Assembly (NCBI GenBank): GCA_028817685.1
Contig: JAPPPC010000214.1
Location: 1 to 6,253, forward strand
DNA: 6,253 nt
Origin: Rhodospirillaceae bacterium
GTDB taxonomy: Bacteria > Pseudomonadota > Alphaproteobacteria > UBA8366 > GCA-2717185
Direction of reading: 5' to 3'
Part shown: piece after piece, positions 1 through 5,774 of the stretch
Numbering within the stretch: the first letter of the stretch is position 1
Layout: every line of letters starts with the position of its first letter
Made by a program: the position numbers and the translations under genes
The notes under the pieces: model-generated
The model's input: only the letters and a program-made list of their open reading frames with translations
Databases searched by the model: none
Told to the model about the DNA's origin: nothing

Positions 1-10
1 CTCCCTTATG

Positions 11-30
11 AAAACACCTCAGGGTGTCCC
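11..30 (-). terminator. Candidate weak rho-independent terminator after the cadherin-repeat gene
   Basis: Read on the minus strand, ACACC-CTGA-GGTGT forms a 5-bp stem with a tetraloop (arms at 23-27 and 14-18), running directly into TTTT and then C. One outer G-T wobble is possible. It starts about 17 nt after the TGA at 44 but about 250 nt after the zero-frame stop at 274, which fits a gene end at 44. The stem is short, so its strength is doubtful. Confidence 0.4.
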
Positions 31-43
31 AGGGGCGCTGATG

Positions 44-319
44 TCAGACAGCCGGTGCCACATTGGCAAGGGCTTCCGCCAGCGCGTCGGCTGCGGCGTC
101 CGACAAATTCTCACCCCCGCCTTCGTTCGACTGTTCCGCCGGTGGCTGGGTTGCTTCGGGCGCCGGAGTCGCAGCGTCCGGCGGCGGCGATACAACGAAT
201 GTCGGCGGAGCCGGTGTTTCAAACGACCCGCCGGTAACCAGGTTTGTACCGCTGCCGTCGCCGCCAGAAGACGCTACCCCTGATCCGGTGCCGGTGGGCT
301 GACCAGAGCCTCCGATTGG
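44..319 (-). other. Out-of-frame C-terminal continuation of the cadherin-repeat protein
   Basis: If one base is re-read (or inserted) at the minus-strand C7 run (318-324), translation continues for 91 codons to a TGA at 44-46. The peptide is Gly/Ser/Thr-rich, then Pro/Ala-rich, and ends in a likely helix NLSDAAADALAEALANV followed by APAV. It has Asp and Glu but no Lys, Arg, His, Cys, Trp, Tyr or Met. That matches the acidic composition of the upstream protein and is unlike a chance frame in GC-rich DNA, which would be full of arginine. The joined protein would be 1111 residues. The zero-frame alternative is a 14-residue tail ending at 274. A linker plus a terminal helix could serve in export or anchoring, but no known sorting motif is recognisable. 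It is not established whether the shift is an error, a mutation or programmed. Confidence 0.6.
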
Positions 320-3300
320 GGGGGATCCGGGGTGATCACCGGGGCGACGACCACTGTTTCGTCGACATCCGTTACGGTTACGGTGAGGGTTTGCGTGTCC
401 GTACCGCCCGCGCCGTCGCTCGCTTGCACCGTCACGGTGTAGCTATTGTCGCTATTCGCGTCCTCGGGGGCTTCGAAATCCGGTGCCGTGTTGAATGTCA
501 GGACACCCGTAACGGCGTCGATCTGGAAGAGCGCCGCATCAGGGCCGCCAATGATTGAGAAGCCGACCGGGTTGCCGTCGGCGTCGGTGGCCGCAACCGT
601 TGTAACCGCCGTTCCGTTTTCCGCAACGGCGACCGGCGCTGGCGTACCGGTATTGTTGGTGATGATAGGGGCGTCGTTTGCGTTCGTCACCGTAGCGCTG
701 ATGGTTTGCGTTGTTACGCCGCCGGCACCGTCGCTCGCTTGCACCGTCACAACATAAATATTGTCACCATCCGCATCACCCGGCGTCTCGAAGTCGGGCG
801 CACTAATGAAACTCAGCACTCCCGTAGCCGTATCGATGTCGAACTGGCCGGCATCCGCACCGCCAGTAATCGAGAAGGTAACAGGGTCGCCATCGACGTC
901 GCTTGCGGCGACCGTCGTCAAGGCGGTTGTATTCTCCGCAACATCAATAGCTGCGGCGATGCCGCCGCCATCGCTTGTGATTGCGGGCGCCTCGTTCACA
1001 TTGGTGACAGTTACGGTAATGGTTTGCGTGTCGGCCCCGCCGAGGCCGTCGCTTGCCTGGACGACCACCTGGTAATCATTGTCGCCGTTGGCGTCTGCTG
1101 GGTTCTCGAAGTCTGGCGCTGCCAGGAAACGCAGCACACCGGAATCAGGGTCAATTTCAAATCGTGCGGCGTCAGCGCCACCGGCGATCGAGAAGGTTAC
1201 CACGTCGCCGTTCTGATCGCCGGCCACCACGGTGGCGACCTCGGTGGTGTTTTCGGCCGCGTTCACCCCAGCGTTGGCACCTCCTCCGCCGCTTGTGATG
1301 ACGGGCGAGTCGTTCGCGTCCGTTACGGTCACGGCTAAGATTTGGGTATCTATGCCACCTCGCCCGTCGCTTGCCTGGACGACCACCTGGTAATCATTGT
1401 CGCCGTTGGCGTCTGCTGGGTTCTCGAAATCCGGTGCCGTCAGGAAGGTCAGCGCGCCGGAATTCGGGTCGATGCTGAATTGGGCGGCATCGTCGCCCCC
1501 GGTGATGGCAAAACTGACGGTATCGCCGTCGACATCGTCAGCGGTGACGGTCGTGACGGCGGTCGTCTCTTCGGCGACATTGAGCGCCGCGTTGGCGCCA
1601 CCACCATCGCTCGTAATCGACGGCGCGTCGTTAGCGTCGGTAACGTTGACCGTGATCGTTTGGGTGTCGGTGGCGCCGCTGCCGTCGCTGGCTTGCACCG
1701 TGACGACAAATTGGTTGTCTCCGTCGGCGTCCCCTGGGGTCTCAAAATCGGGCGCAGCCAGAAAGGTCAGCGCACCGGAGTTCGAGTCGATGCTGAAGCG
1801 AGCCGCATCCTCGCCACCGGTGATGGAGAAATTGACCGTATCGCCGTCGTCATCATCCGCGGTGACCGTGGTGACGGCCGTCTGATTCTCCGCCGCATTG
1901 ACAGTTGCTGCGTTGCCGCCGCCGTTGCTCGTAATAACCGGTGCGTCATTTACGTTGGTCACCCGAACCGTGATGGTTTGCGAATCCGTCAGGCCGCCGG
2001 CATCGGCGGCTCGCACCAGGACGGTGTATTCGTTGTCGCCGTCAGCACTGTCCGGCGATTCGAAATCGGGAGCCGCGATAAAGGCGAGGGCTCCGGTCGT
2101 TTCGTCTATCGAAAAACGCGCGGAATCGGCGCCGCCGGCGATCGAGAATATGATCGCATCCGTGTCTTCGTTGAATGCCGACACTGTCGTGACCAGCGTG
2201 CTGTTTTCCTCGACATCCAACGTGGCGGTGTCACCGCCGCCGTCACTGTCTATTGCAAGGAAATCCGTCAGGTCGCGGACGATGATCCGCTGACTTTGCG
2301 TATCCGACGCGCCGGAATCGTCTGTCGCCGCCACATTGACGTCATACTGATTGTTGCCGCCGCTGTCGGTTGGTGTTTCGAAGTCCGGTGCCGTGTTGAA
2401 GGAGAGGACACCGCTGTTGGGATCGATGTTGAAGAGCGCGGCATCAGCACCGCCAACGATTGAAAAGGTGATGGGGTCCCCATCGGCATCCGTTGCGTCG
2501 ATATCTTCTGCGACAATCGTGTTCTCGAAGACCTGCAGGAACGCTGCCGGTGCGCTGAAGAAGTTGCTGATCCGTGGTGCTTCGTTGGAAGCTGGCGCCG
2601 GGGTGGCGCCGGCACCGGAAAGTTCGACCGGGCTTGCCGCTTTCGAGAAGATGCCGAGATCGGTGAACGTTTCAGTCGCGGCGTTGCCACCGTCTATCCC
2701 TCCGATATCGCCGTCGATCGCGTTTTCCTGGGTTAGCGTGAACGCGGCAAATTGCAACGGACTGTCCTTGGTAACGGTAAGACCCGACGCGCTGTTCAGT
2801 TGATTTTGAAAATCGGAGAACAGGACCTTAAAGCTGACGAAGGCGTCCGTGTTGCCATCGCCGTTTAAATCGGTGTCGGTGGCGGACGGGTCAGTTGCCG
2901 CATCGACCAACGAAACGTCGGAATCTGCACCGGCTGCCGCTGTGGCGTTCTGCAGACTTGTCGCGACGGGCGAGTCGTTCGATCCGGGACCGGGTTCGAA
3001 AAAATTGACGGTTGGCGTGCCGCGGCCATCGAAGGCAAGGAAAAGATCTATTGTCCCGTCAGCATTCGCGTCCGTACCGACGGCAGCAATGCCACCGAAG
3101 CCACCGCCTGAATCCGTTGCGCCAATGCGAAGCCGGAAGCCGATTTCGTCGTCGCTTTCGCTGGCGGTCCCTTTGTCGTCGAATTTGGCGTACAGCAAAG
3201 AATGTGTTGCGTTGCCGACGAGGTCGGTTTCGCCGTTCGCTGACTGTGAATCATTGTTCGCGTCGTGGGTGTCGTCCGTCTGCACTGGTGTCCAGTCGGT

Positions 3301-3378
3301 CGCCGGCCCGTCCAGACTGATCGGGGTCGCATCGAAAGTGATGCGTTGTTCCAGGACATACGAAAAAAAGCCCGACAA
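274..3378 (-). CDS. Large acidic surface/secreted protein with seven cadherin-like repeats
   Basis: This encodes 1034 residues from a TTG start at 3378, chosen because GAGGAG lies 6 nt upstream; the frame is also open to another TTG at 3399, which has no good ribosome binding site. Residues about 1-264 form a region I cannot assign, with two calcium-loop-like motifs, DANADGTID (about 103-111) and DLNGDGNTD (about 170-178). Residues about 265-1006 are seven cadherin-like domains. They carry degenerate versions of cadherin calcium motifs: AENxT (for PENxP), DxDGD, APDFE (for LDxE), ASDGxG and DxNDAPxI. The protein is rich in Asp, Ala, Gly and Thr and poor in Lys, Arg and Cys. No Sec signal peptide is visible at either start, so if exported it would need a C-terminal or other signal. 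Family knowledge suggests calcium-dependent adhesion or matrix binding; this role is inferred. No RTX GGxGxDxxx repeats are present. The frame ends at 274 but probably continues in another frame to 44. Confidence 0.85.
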   Translation of the reverse strand: MSGFFSYVLEQRITFDATPISLDGPATDWTPVQTDDTHDANNDSQSANGETDLVGNATHSLLYAKFDDKGTASESDDEIGFRLRIGATDSGGGFGGIAAVGTDANADGTIDLFLAFDGRGTPTVNFFEPGPGSNDSPVATSLQNATAAAGADSDVSLVDAATDPSATDTDLNGDGNTDAFVSFKVLFSDFQNQLNSASGLTVTKDSPLQFAAFTLTQENAIDGDIGGIDGGNAATETFTDLGIFSKAASPVELSGAGATPAPASNEAPRISNFFSAPAAFLQVFENTIVAEDIDATDADGDPITFSIVGGADAALFNIDPNSGVLSFNTAPDFETPTDSGGNNQYDVNVAATDDSGASDTQSQRIIVRDLTDFLAIDSDGGGDTATLDVEENSTLVTTVSAFNEDTDAIIFSIAGGADSARFSIDETTGALAFIAAPDFESPDSADGDNEYTVLVRAADAGGLTDSQTITVRVTNVNDAPVITSNGGGNAATVNAAENQTAVTTVTADDDDGDTVNFSITGGEDAARFSIDSNSGALTFLAAPDFETPGDADGDNQFVVTVQASDGSGATDTQTITVNVTDANDAPSITSDGGGANAALNVAEETTAVTTVTADDVDGDTVSFAITGGDDAAQFSIDPNSGALTFLTAPDFENPADANGDNDYQVVVQASDGRGGIDTQILAVTVTDANDSPVITSGGGGANAGVNAAENTTEVATVVAGDQNGDVVTFSIAGGADAARFEIDPDSGVLRFLAAPDFENPADANGDNDYQVVVQASDGLGGADTQTITVTVTNVNEAPAITSDGGGIAAAIDVAENTTALTTVAASDVDGDPVTFSITGGADAGQFDIDTATGVLSFISAPDFETPGDADGDNIYVVTVQASDGAGGVTTQTISATVTNANDAPIITNNTGTPAPVAVAENGTAVTTVAATDADGNPVGFSIIGGPDAALFQIDAVTGVLTFNTAPDFEAPEDANSDNSYTVTVQASDGAGGTDTQTLTVTVTDVDETVVVAPVITPDPPQSEALVSPPAPDQG
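318..324 (-). other. C7 homopolymer: probable frameshift site
   Basis: The minus strand reads GAT CCC CCC CAA in the zero frame. Adding or re-reading one C gives CCC CCC CCA ATC GGA, which joins the zero frame to the 91-codon tail. It lies just past the last cadherin unit, in a Pro-rich linker. The zero-frame heptamer T CCC CCC is not a classic strong slippery site such as A AAA AAG, so error, mutation or tract-length variation are at least as likely as programmed frameshifting. Confidence 0.6.
361..2586 (-). repeat. Seven tandem 318-bp repeats, each encoding one 106-residue cadherin-like domain
   Basis: In protein order the units are 2269-2586, 1951-2268, 1633-1950, 1315-1632, 997-1314, 679-996 and 361-678. 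Aligning on the Asn (or its equivalent) of the DxNDAP linker gives exactly 106 residues for every unit, with no net indels. Shared landmarks are AEN, the DxDGD loop, FSIxGGxDAAxF, xIDxxSGxLxF, APDFExP, a second DADGDN-type loop, VQASDGxGxxDTQT and the DxND linker. Units 4 and 5 are the most alike at DNA level. Unit 2 begins with a degenerate linker (DLTDFLAI), and units 1 and 2 are the most divergent. Confidence 0.93.
1046..1110 (-). repeat. 65-bp exact duplicate within cadherin unit 5 (other copy 1364-1428)
   Basis: Positions 1046-1110 and 1364-1428 are identical over 65 bp at an offset of exactly one repeat unit (318 bp), and both ends are set by mismatches (1045 G versus 1363 C; 1111 G versus 1429 A). 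The segment encodes FENPADANGDNDYQVVVQAS plus the following D and part of a G codon. The other units differ at many synonymous sites here, so this points to recent duplication or gene conversion between units 4 and 5. Confidence 0.9.
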
Positions 3379-3384
3379 AATTAA

Positions 3385-3390
3385 CTCCTC
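3385..3390 (-). promoter_or_regulatory. Shine-Dalgarno GAGGAG that decides the TTG start at 3378
   Basis: The minus strand reads GAGGAG, then the 6-nt spacer TTAATT, then TTG TCG GGC. This is a near-ideal ribosome binding site. It lies inside the extended frame that would start at TTG 3399, which argues against that start. No in-frame ATG or GTG exists between the upstream TAA and this site. Confidence 0.75.
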
Positions 3391-3448
3391 AGAGTTCAAT
3401 CGCCGCCGGGATTCTACCCTCCGGGGAGATCGAACGACCTTAATTTAG

Positions 3449-3463
3449 CGGGTCATAAACCCG
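3449..3463 (-). other. Small GC-rich hairpin in the leader of the cadherin-repeat mRNA
   Basis: Arms CGGGT (3449-3453) and ACCCG (3459-3463) flank a 5-nt loop. It lies about 70 nt before the TTG start. No T run follows on the minus strand, so it is not a normal terminator. It could be a leader stability element or chance. Confidence 0.3.
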
Positions 3464-3475
3464 AATCTAATCGCC

Positions 3476-3486
3476 TTTACGGTTAA
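3476..3486. promoter_or_regulatory. Candidate operator copy 1 (TTTACGGTTAA)
   Basis: This imperfect palindrome shares TTTACGGT with a second copy at 3521. It sits about 100 nt upstream of the cadherin-repeat start. A paired site at 45-bp spacing would fit a dimeric regulator binding twice, but no regulator can be named. Confidence 0.25.
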
Positions 3487-3520
3487 TCAGGCACAGGCTG
3501 TTTTCCTCTACCCTTTTGAA

Positions 3521-3531
3521 TTTACGGTAAA
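3521..3531. promoter_or_regulatory. Candidate operator copy 2 (TTTAC-G-GTAAA palindrome)
   Basis: The arms TTTAC and GTAAA are perfectly complementary around one central base. The site overlaps the edge of the AT-rich core. It is the better of two related sites 45 bp apart upstream of the cadherin-repeat gene. Confidence 0.3.
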
Positions 3532-3623
3532 AAATTAAATATGCCTCTATCCAACCCTGGCGAATTTTAGCACAAATATACATCAAATTTAAGATAATTT
3601 GCCGTATCCCGTCACAACGCACA

Positions 3624-3637
3624 GTGATCGATGTCAC
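3624..3637. promoter_or_regulatory. Candidate CRP/FNR-family binding site (GTGA-N6-TCAC)
   Basis: GTGA TCGATG TCAC matches the core of the CRP consensus TGTGA-N6-TCACA; only the outermost left base differs (A for T). It lies about 245 nt upstream of the cadherin-repeat start, next to the AT-rich core. A single core match of this size can occur by chance, and no regulator gene is in the window. Confidence 0.3.
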
Positions 3638-3691
3638 ACCGGTTTCGGTTCAGCGACGCTTGTCCCGGGATGTTCATTCTGCGCGCGGCGC

Positions 3692-3717
3692 ACCCGATCC
3701 AAAAATTGGATTGGAGT
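3692..3717 (-). terminator. Candidate 3' hairpin of the BMP transporter operon
   Basis: On the minus strand ATCCAA-TTT-TTGGAT (3697-3711) forms a perfect 6-bp stem about 33 nt after the BMP stop. The flanks add up to five pairs (CACTC with GGGTG, one a G-T wobble) across a small internal loop. No T run follows the stem, so it may be an RNA 3'-end protector or part of a factor-dependent end rather than an intrinsic terminator. Confidence 0.3.
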
Positions 3718-3743
3718 GGCCGCGTGCTGAAGGTGGAGTCGGT

Positions 3744-4814
3744 TTATTTCGGTAGCTGCCCGTCGACGCCTTTGACGTACCAATTCATGCCCAACAGGGT
3801 GCCGTCATCGATCGTCTGGCCGGCCGGGATGGCCAGCGTGCCGTCCTGCTTGTAAATCGGGCCGGTGAAGGGATGCAGCGTACCGTTGGTGATCTTGGCC
3901 TCAGTATCGGCGGCCATTTTCGCCACATCCGCCGGCATGTTGGTGTAGGCGGCCATCTTTACCGTGCCGGCGGTCAGCCCCTTCCAGCTGTCGACCGATT
4001 TCCAGCTGCCGTCCAGGACCGCTTTTGTGCGCTCAATGTAGTAAGGCGCCCAGTTGTTGATGATTGCCGTCAATTGGGCCTTGGGGCCGAACTTGATCAT
4101 GTCGGACGCCTGCCCAAAGGCGTAGACACCCTTCTCGTTGGCGATCTGCATGGCGGCGGTCGAATCCGTGTGTTGCGTCAAGATGTCGGCGCCTTGCCCG
4201 ATCAACACCTTTGCCGCATCCGCTTCCTTGCCCGGGTCGAACCAAGAATTGACCCAGACGACCTTGAGCTTGAAGTCCGGATTGATCGTCTGCGCACCGA
4301 GGATGAACGCATTGATGCCCATCACGACCTCGGGGATCGGGAATGAGGCGATGTAACCGGCGATGCCGGATTTCGACATCTTCGCGGCAATCTGCCCGTT
4401 GATGAAGCGGCCTTCATAGAAACGCGCATTGTAGCTGGCGACGTTCTTCGAACGTTTAAAGCCGGTTGCGTGTTCGAACTTCACCTTGGGAAATTTCTTC
4501 GCCACCTTGAGTGTCGGATTCATGAACCCGAACGAGGTTGTGAAGATGAGCCCCGCATCTTGCCGGGCCAGCCGCGTGATCGCGCGTTCCGCATCGGGGC
4601 CCTCGGCGACTTTTTCGACGAAAACGGTTTCGACCTTGTCGCCGAATTCCTTTTCCAGCGCCAAACGGCCCTGATCGTGTTGATAAGACCAGCCATGGTC
4701 ACCGATCGGTCCGACATAGATGAAGCCGACCTTAAGCTTATCCGCAGCGGATGCTGCCCCTGCCGCGACGATGATCGCCAGCGCGACCGTGATTGAACCC
4801 AACAGTTTTTTCAT
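3744..4814 (-). CDS. BMP-family ABC transporter substrate-binding protein
   Basis: This 356-residue periplasmic solute receptor belongs to the BMP (basic membrane protein, PnrA-like) family, which delivers nucleosides or purine-type ligands to an ABC importer. The ATG at 4814 has an AGGA ribosome binding site just upstream, and a classic Sec signal peptide follows: MKK, a hydrophobic core, then ASA with likely cleavage after residue 23. There is no lipobox Cys, so it should be a soluble periplasmic protein, unlike the lipoprotein members in Gram-positives and spirochaetes. Family-like segments are VGFIYVGPIGDHGWSYQHDQG (split as 29-34 and 35-49), FTTSFGFMNP (91-100), YNARFYEGRFINGQIA (128-143), DILTQHTDSTA (210-220) and YAFGQASDM (231-239). 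The subgroup resembles adenine-binding homologues in rhizobia and brucellae, from memory. It is last in an operon after two permeases. The exact ligand is not shown. Confidence 0.92.
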   Translation of the reverse strand: MKKLLGSITVALAIIVAAGAASAADKLKVGFIYVGPIGDHGWSYQHDQGRLALEKEFGDKVETVFVEKVAEGPDAERAITRLARQDAGLIFTTSFGFMNPTLKVAKKFPKVKFEHATGFKRSKNVASYNARFYEGRFINGQIAAKMSKSGIAGYIASFPIPEVVMGINAFILGAQTINPDFKLKVVWVNSWFDPGKEADAAKVLIGQGADILTQHTDSTAAMQIANEKGVYAFGQASDMIKFGPKAQLTAIINNWAPYYIERTKAVLDGSWKSVDSWKGLTAGTVKMAAYTNMPADVAKMAADTEAKITNGTLHPFTGPIYKQDGTLAIPAGQTIDDGTLLGMNWYVKGVDGQLPK

Positions 4815-4843
4815 GATTTTCCTCGTGTCCCTGCGTTTTCCTT

Positions 4844-5764
4844 CTACCGTTCGGGCGCGAACGGCTGCCCGATACATGCGGGCGTATTGACCTTGGTGAT
4901 GGTTCTGTTGCCGGAGATGATAATCAATGCCGCGATCGTAACAAGGTAGGGCAGTGACGATAGCAATTGCGACGGGATCGCTACGCCGAGTCCCTGGACG
5001 TAAAGCCCCATGATCCAAACCGCGCCGAACAGATAGGCGCCGATCAGCATACGCTTTGGCAGCCAGGTCGCAAACACGACCAGCGCCAGCGCAATCCAGC
5101 CACGGCCTGCACTCATATTCTCGATCCATTGCGAGGTATAAGCGAGCGAGAGATAGGCGCCAGCCAGACCGGAGCACGCACCGCCGAAGGCGATACACGC
5201 GTATCGCACGCCGATCACATTGTAACCCAGCGCGTGTGCCGAATGGTGATTGCCCCCGACCGCGACGATAATGAGGCCGAGACGCGTCCGGAACAGCACA
5301 TAGGAAACGCCGCCGGTAATCGCCAATGAGAGGTAGACCAGAAGGTCGTGACCGAACAGGACCGGTCCCAGGAACGGAATAGTGCTGAGGCCCGGGATCG
5401 CCAGTGCCTGGAGTTTGACGCCCGGCTGCCCAGTGAACGATTCGCCGATCAACCCGGACAGACCCAGTCCCATCAAGGTCAGGGCGAGCCCGGTAGCGAC
5501 CTGCGATGTCATCAGGGTCTGCGTGAGAAACGCGAAGATCATCGACATGGCGACGCCCGCAACCAGCCCCGCCAACACGCCGAGAGTCGCCGATCCGGAC
5601 AGCAGGGCGGCGATAAACCCGCAGACCGCCCCCATAATCATCATGCCTTCGACACCGAGATTGAGGACTCCGGCCCGTTCGGTGACCAGTTCACCGATCG
5701 CCGCCAGTAAGAGGGGCGTCGAGGCGGTAATGATCGTCAGGATGACGGCTTCAATCGCGCTCAT
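4844..5764 (-). CDS. ABC transporter permease (BPD_transp_2 family), second membrane subunit
   Basis: This 306-residue polytopic inner-membrane protein has about eight or nine hydrophobic segments (roughly 6-24, 41-58, 60-82, 90-107, 139-158, 186-209, 222-235, 239-258, 267-284). The conserved early motif TERAGVLNLGVEGMM (28-42) and late motif AGRGWIALALVVFATW (219-234) are typical of the shorter permease of BMP-type nucleoside importers. The RTRLGLIIVAVGGN loop (159-172) is the likely contact with the ATPase, in the position of the usual GLxIRAVGEN motif. The ATG at 5764 has a GAGG-type ribosome binding site and follows the previous gene by 10 nt, suggesting translational coupling. The length is normal for the family. 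It pairs with the upstream permease as a heterodimer. Confidence 0.93.
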   Translation of the reverse strand: MSAIEAVILTIITASTPLLLAAIGELVTERAGVLNLGVEGMMIMGAVCGFIAALLSGSATLGVLAGLVAGVAMSMIFAFLTQTLMTSQVATGLALTLMGLGLSGLIGESFTGQPGVKLQALAIPGLSTIPFLGPVLFGHDLLVYLSLAITGGVSYVLFRTRLGLIIVAVGGNHHSAHALGYNVIGVRYACIAFGGACSGLAGAYLSLAYTSQWIENMSAGRGWIALALVVFATWLPKRMLIGAYLFGAVWIMGLYVQGLGVAIPSQLLSSLPYLVTIAALIIISGNRTITKVNTPACIGQPFAPER

Positions 5765-5774
5765 CGTGCCGCCC

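Larger units (their letters stand above)
3379..3743. other. Intergenic regulatory region between the BMP gene and the cadherin-repeat gene
   Basis: This 365-nt stretch has no supportable gene. Its core (about 3520-3605) is strikingly AT-rich beside the GC-rich genes. It should hold the promoter of the cadherin-repeat gene, since the transporter operon upstream probably ends near 3700. On the minus strand I see -10-like TAAAAT (RC of 3564-3569), with TTAAAT 17 nt upstream as a poor -35, but no convincing sigma-70 promoter. Confidence 0.7.

Noticed and set aside
8..302. Plus-strand open frames at 8-283 and 63-302
   Set aside because: They are Arg-rich or low-complexity and lie opposite the acidic tail frame, which has the more protein-like composition on the minus strand.
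1342..2463. Long plus-strand open frame (373 codons) opposite the cadherin array, and similar plus-strand frames at 706-1338 and 1397-1885
   Set aside because: These are antisense shadows of the repeat array; their regular peptide pattern comes from the 318-bp period and GC-rich codons, and none has a recognisable domain.
361..2586. Periodic repeats considered as a CRISPR array or as RTX repeats
   Set aside because: The period is 318 bp of continuous coding sequence with diverged units, and no GGxGxDxxx nonapeptides are present.
3048..3359. Minus-strand ATG frame starting at 3359 (MSWNNASLSM)
   Set aside because: It is a shifted-frame shadow inside the cadherin-repeat gene and lacks a proper ribosome binding site.
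3631..3855. Plus-strand 74-codon frame crossing the end of the BMP gene
   Set aside because: About half is antisense to the BMP C-terminus; no ribosome binding site or domain is visible.
4815..5198. N-terminal extension of the BMP frame to 5198
   Set aside because: It overlaps most of the permease C-terminal coding region, and the ATG at 4814 has both a ribosome binding site and a signal peptide.
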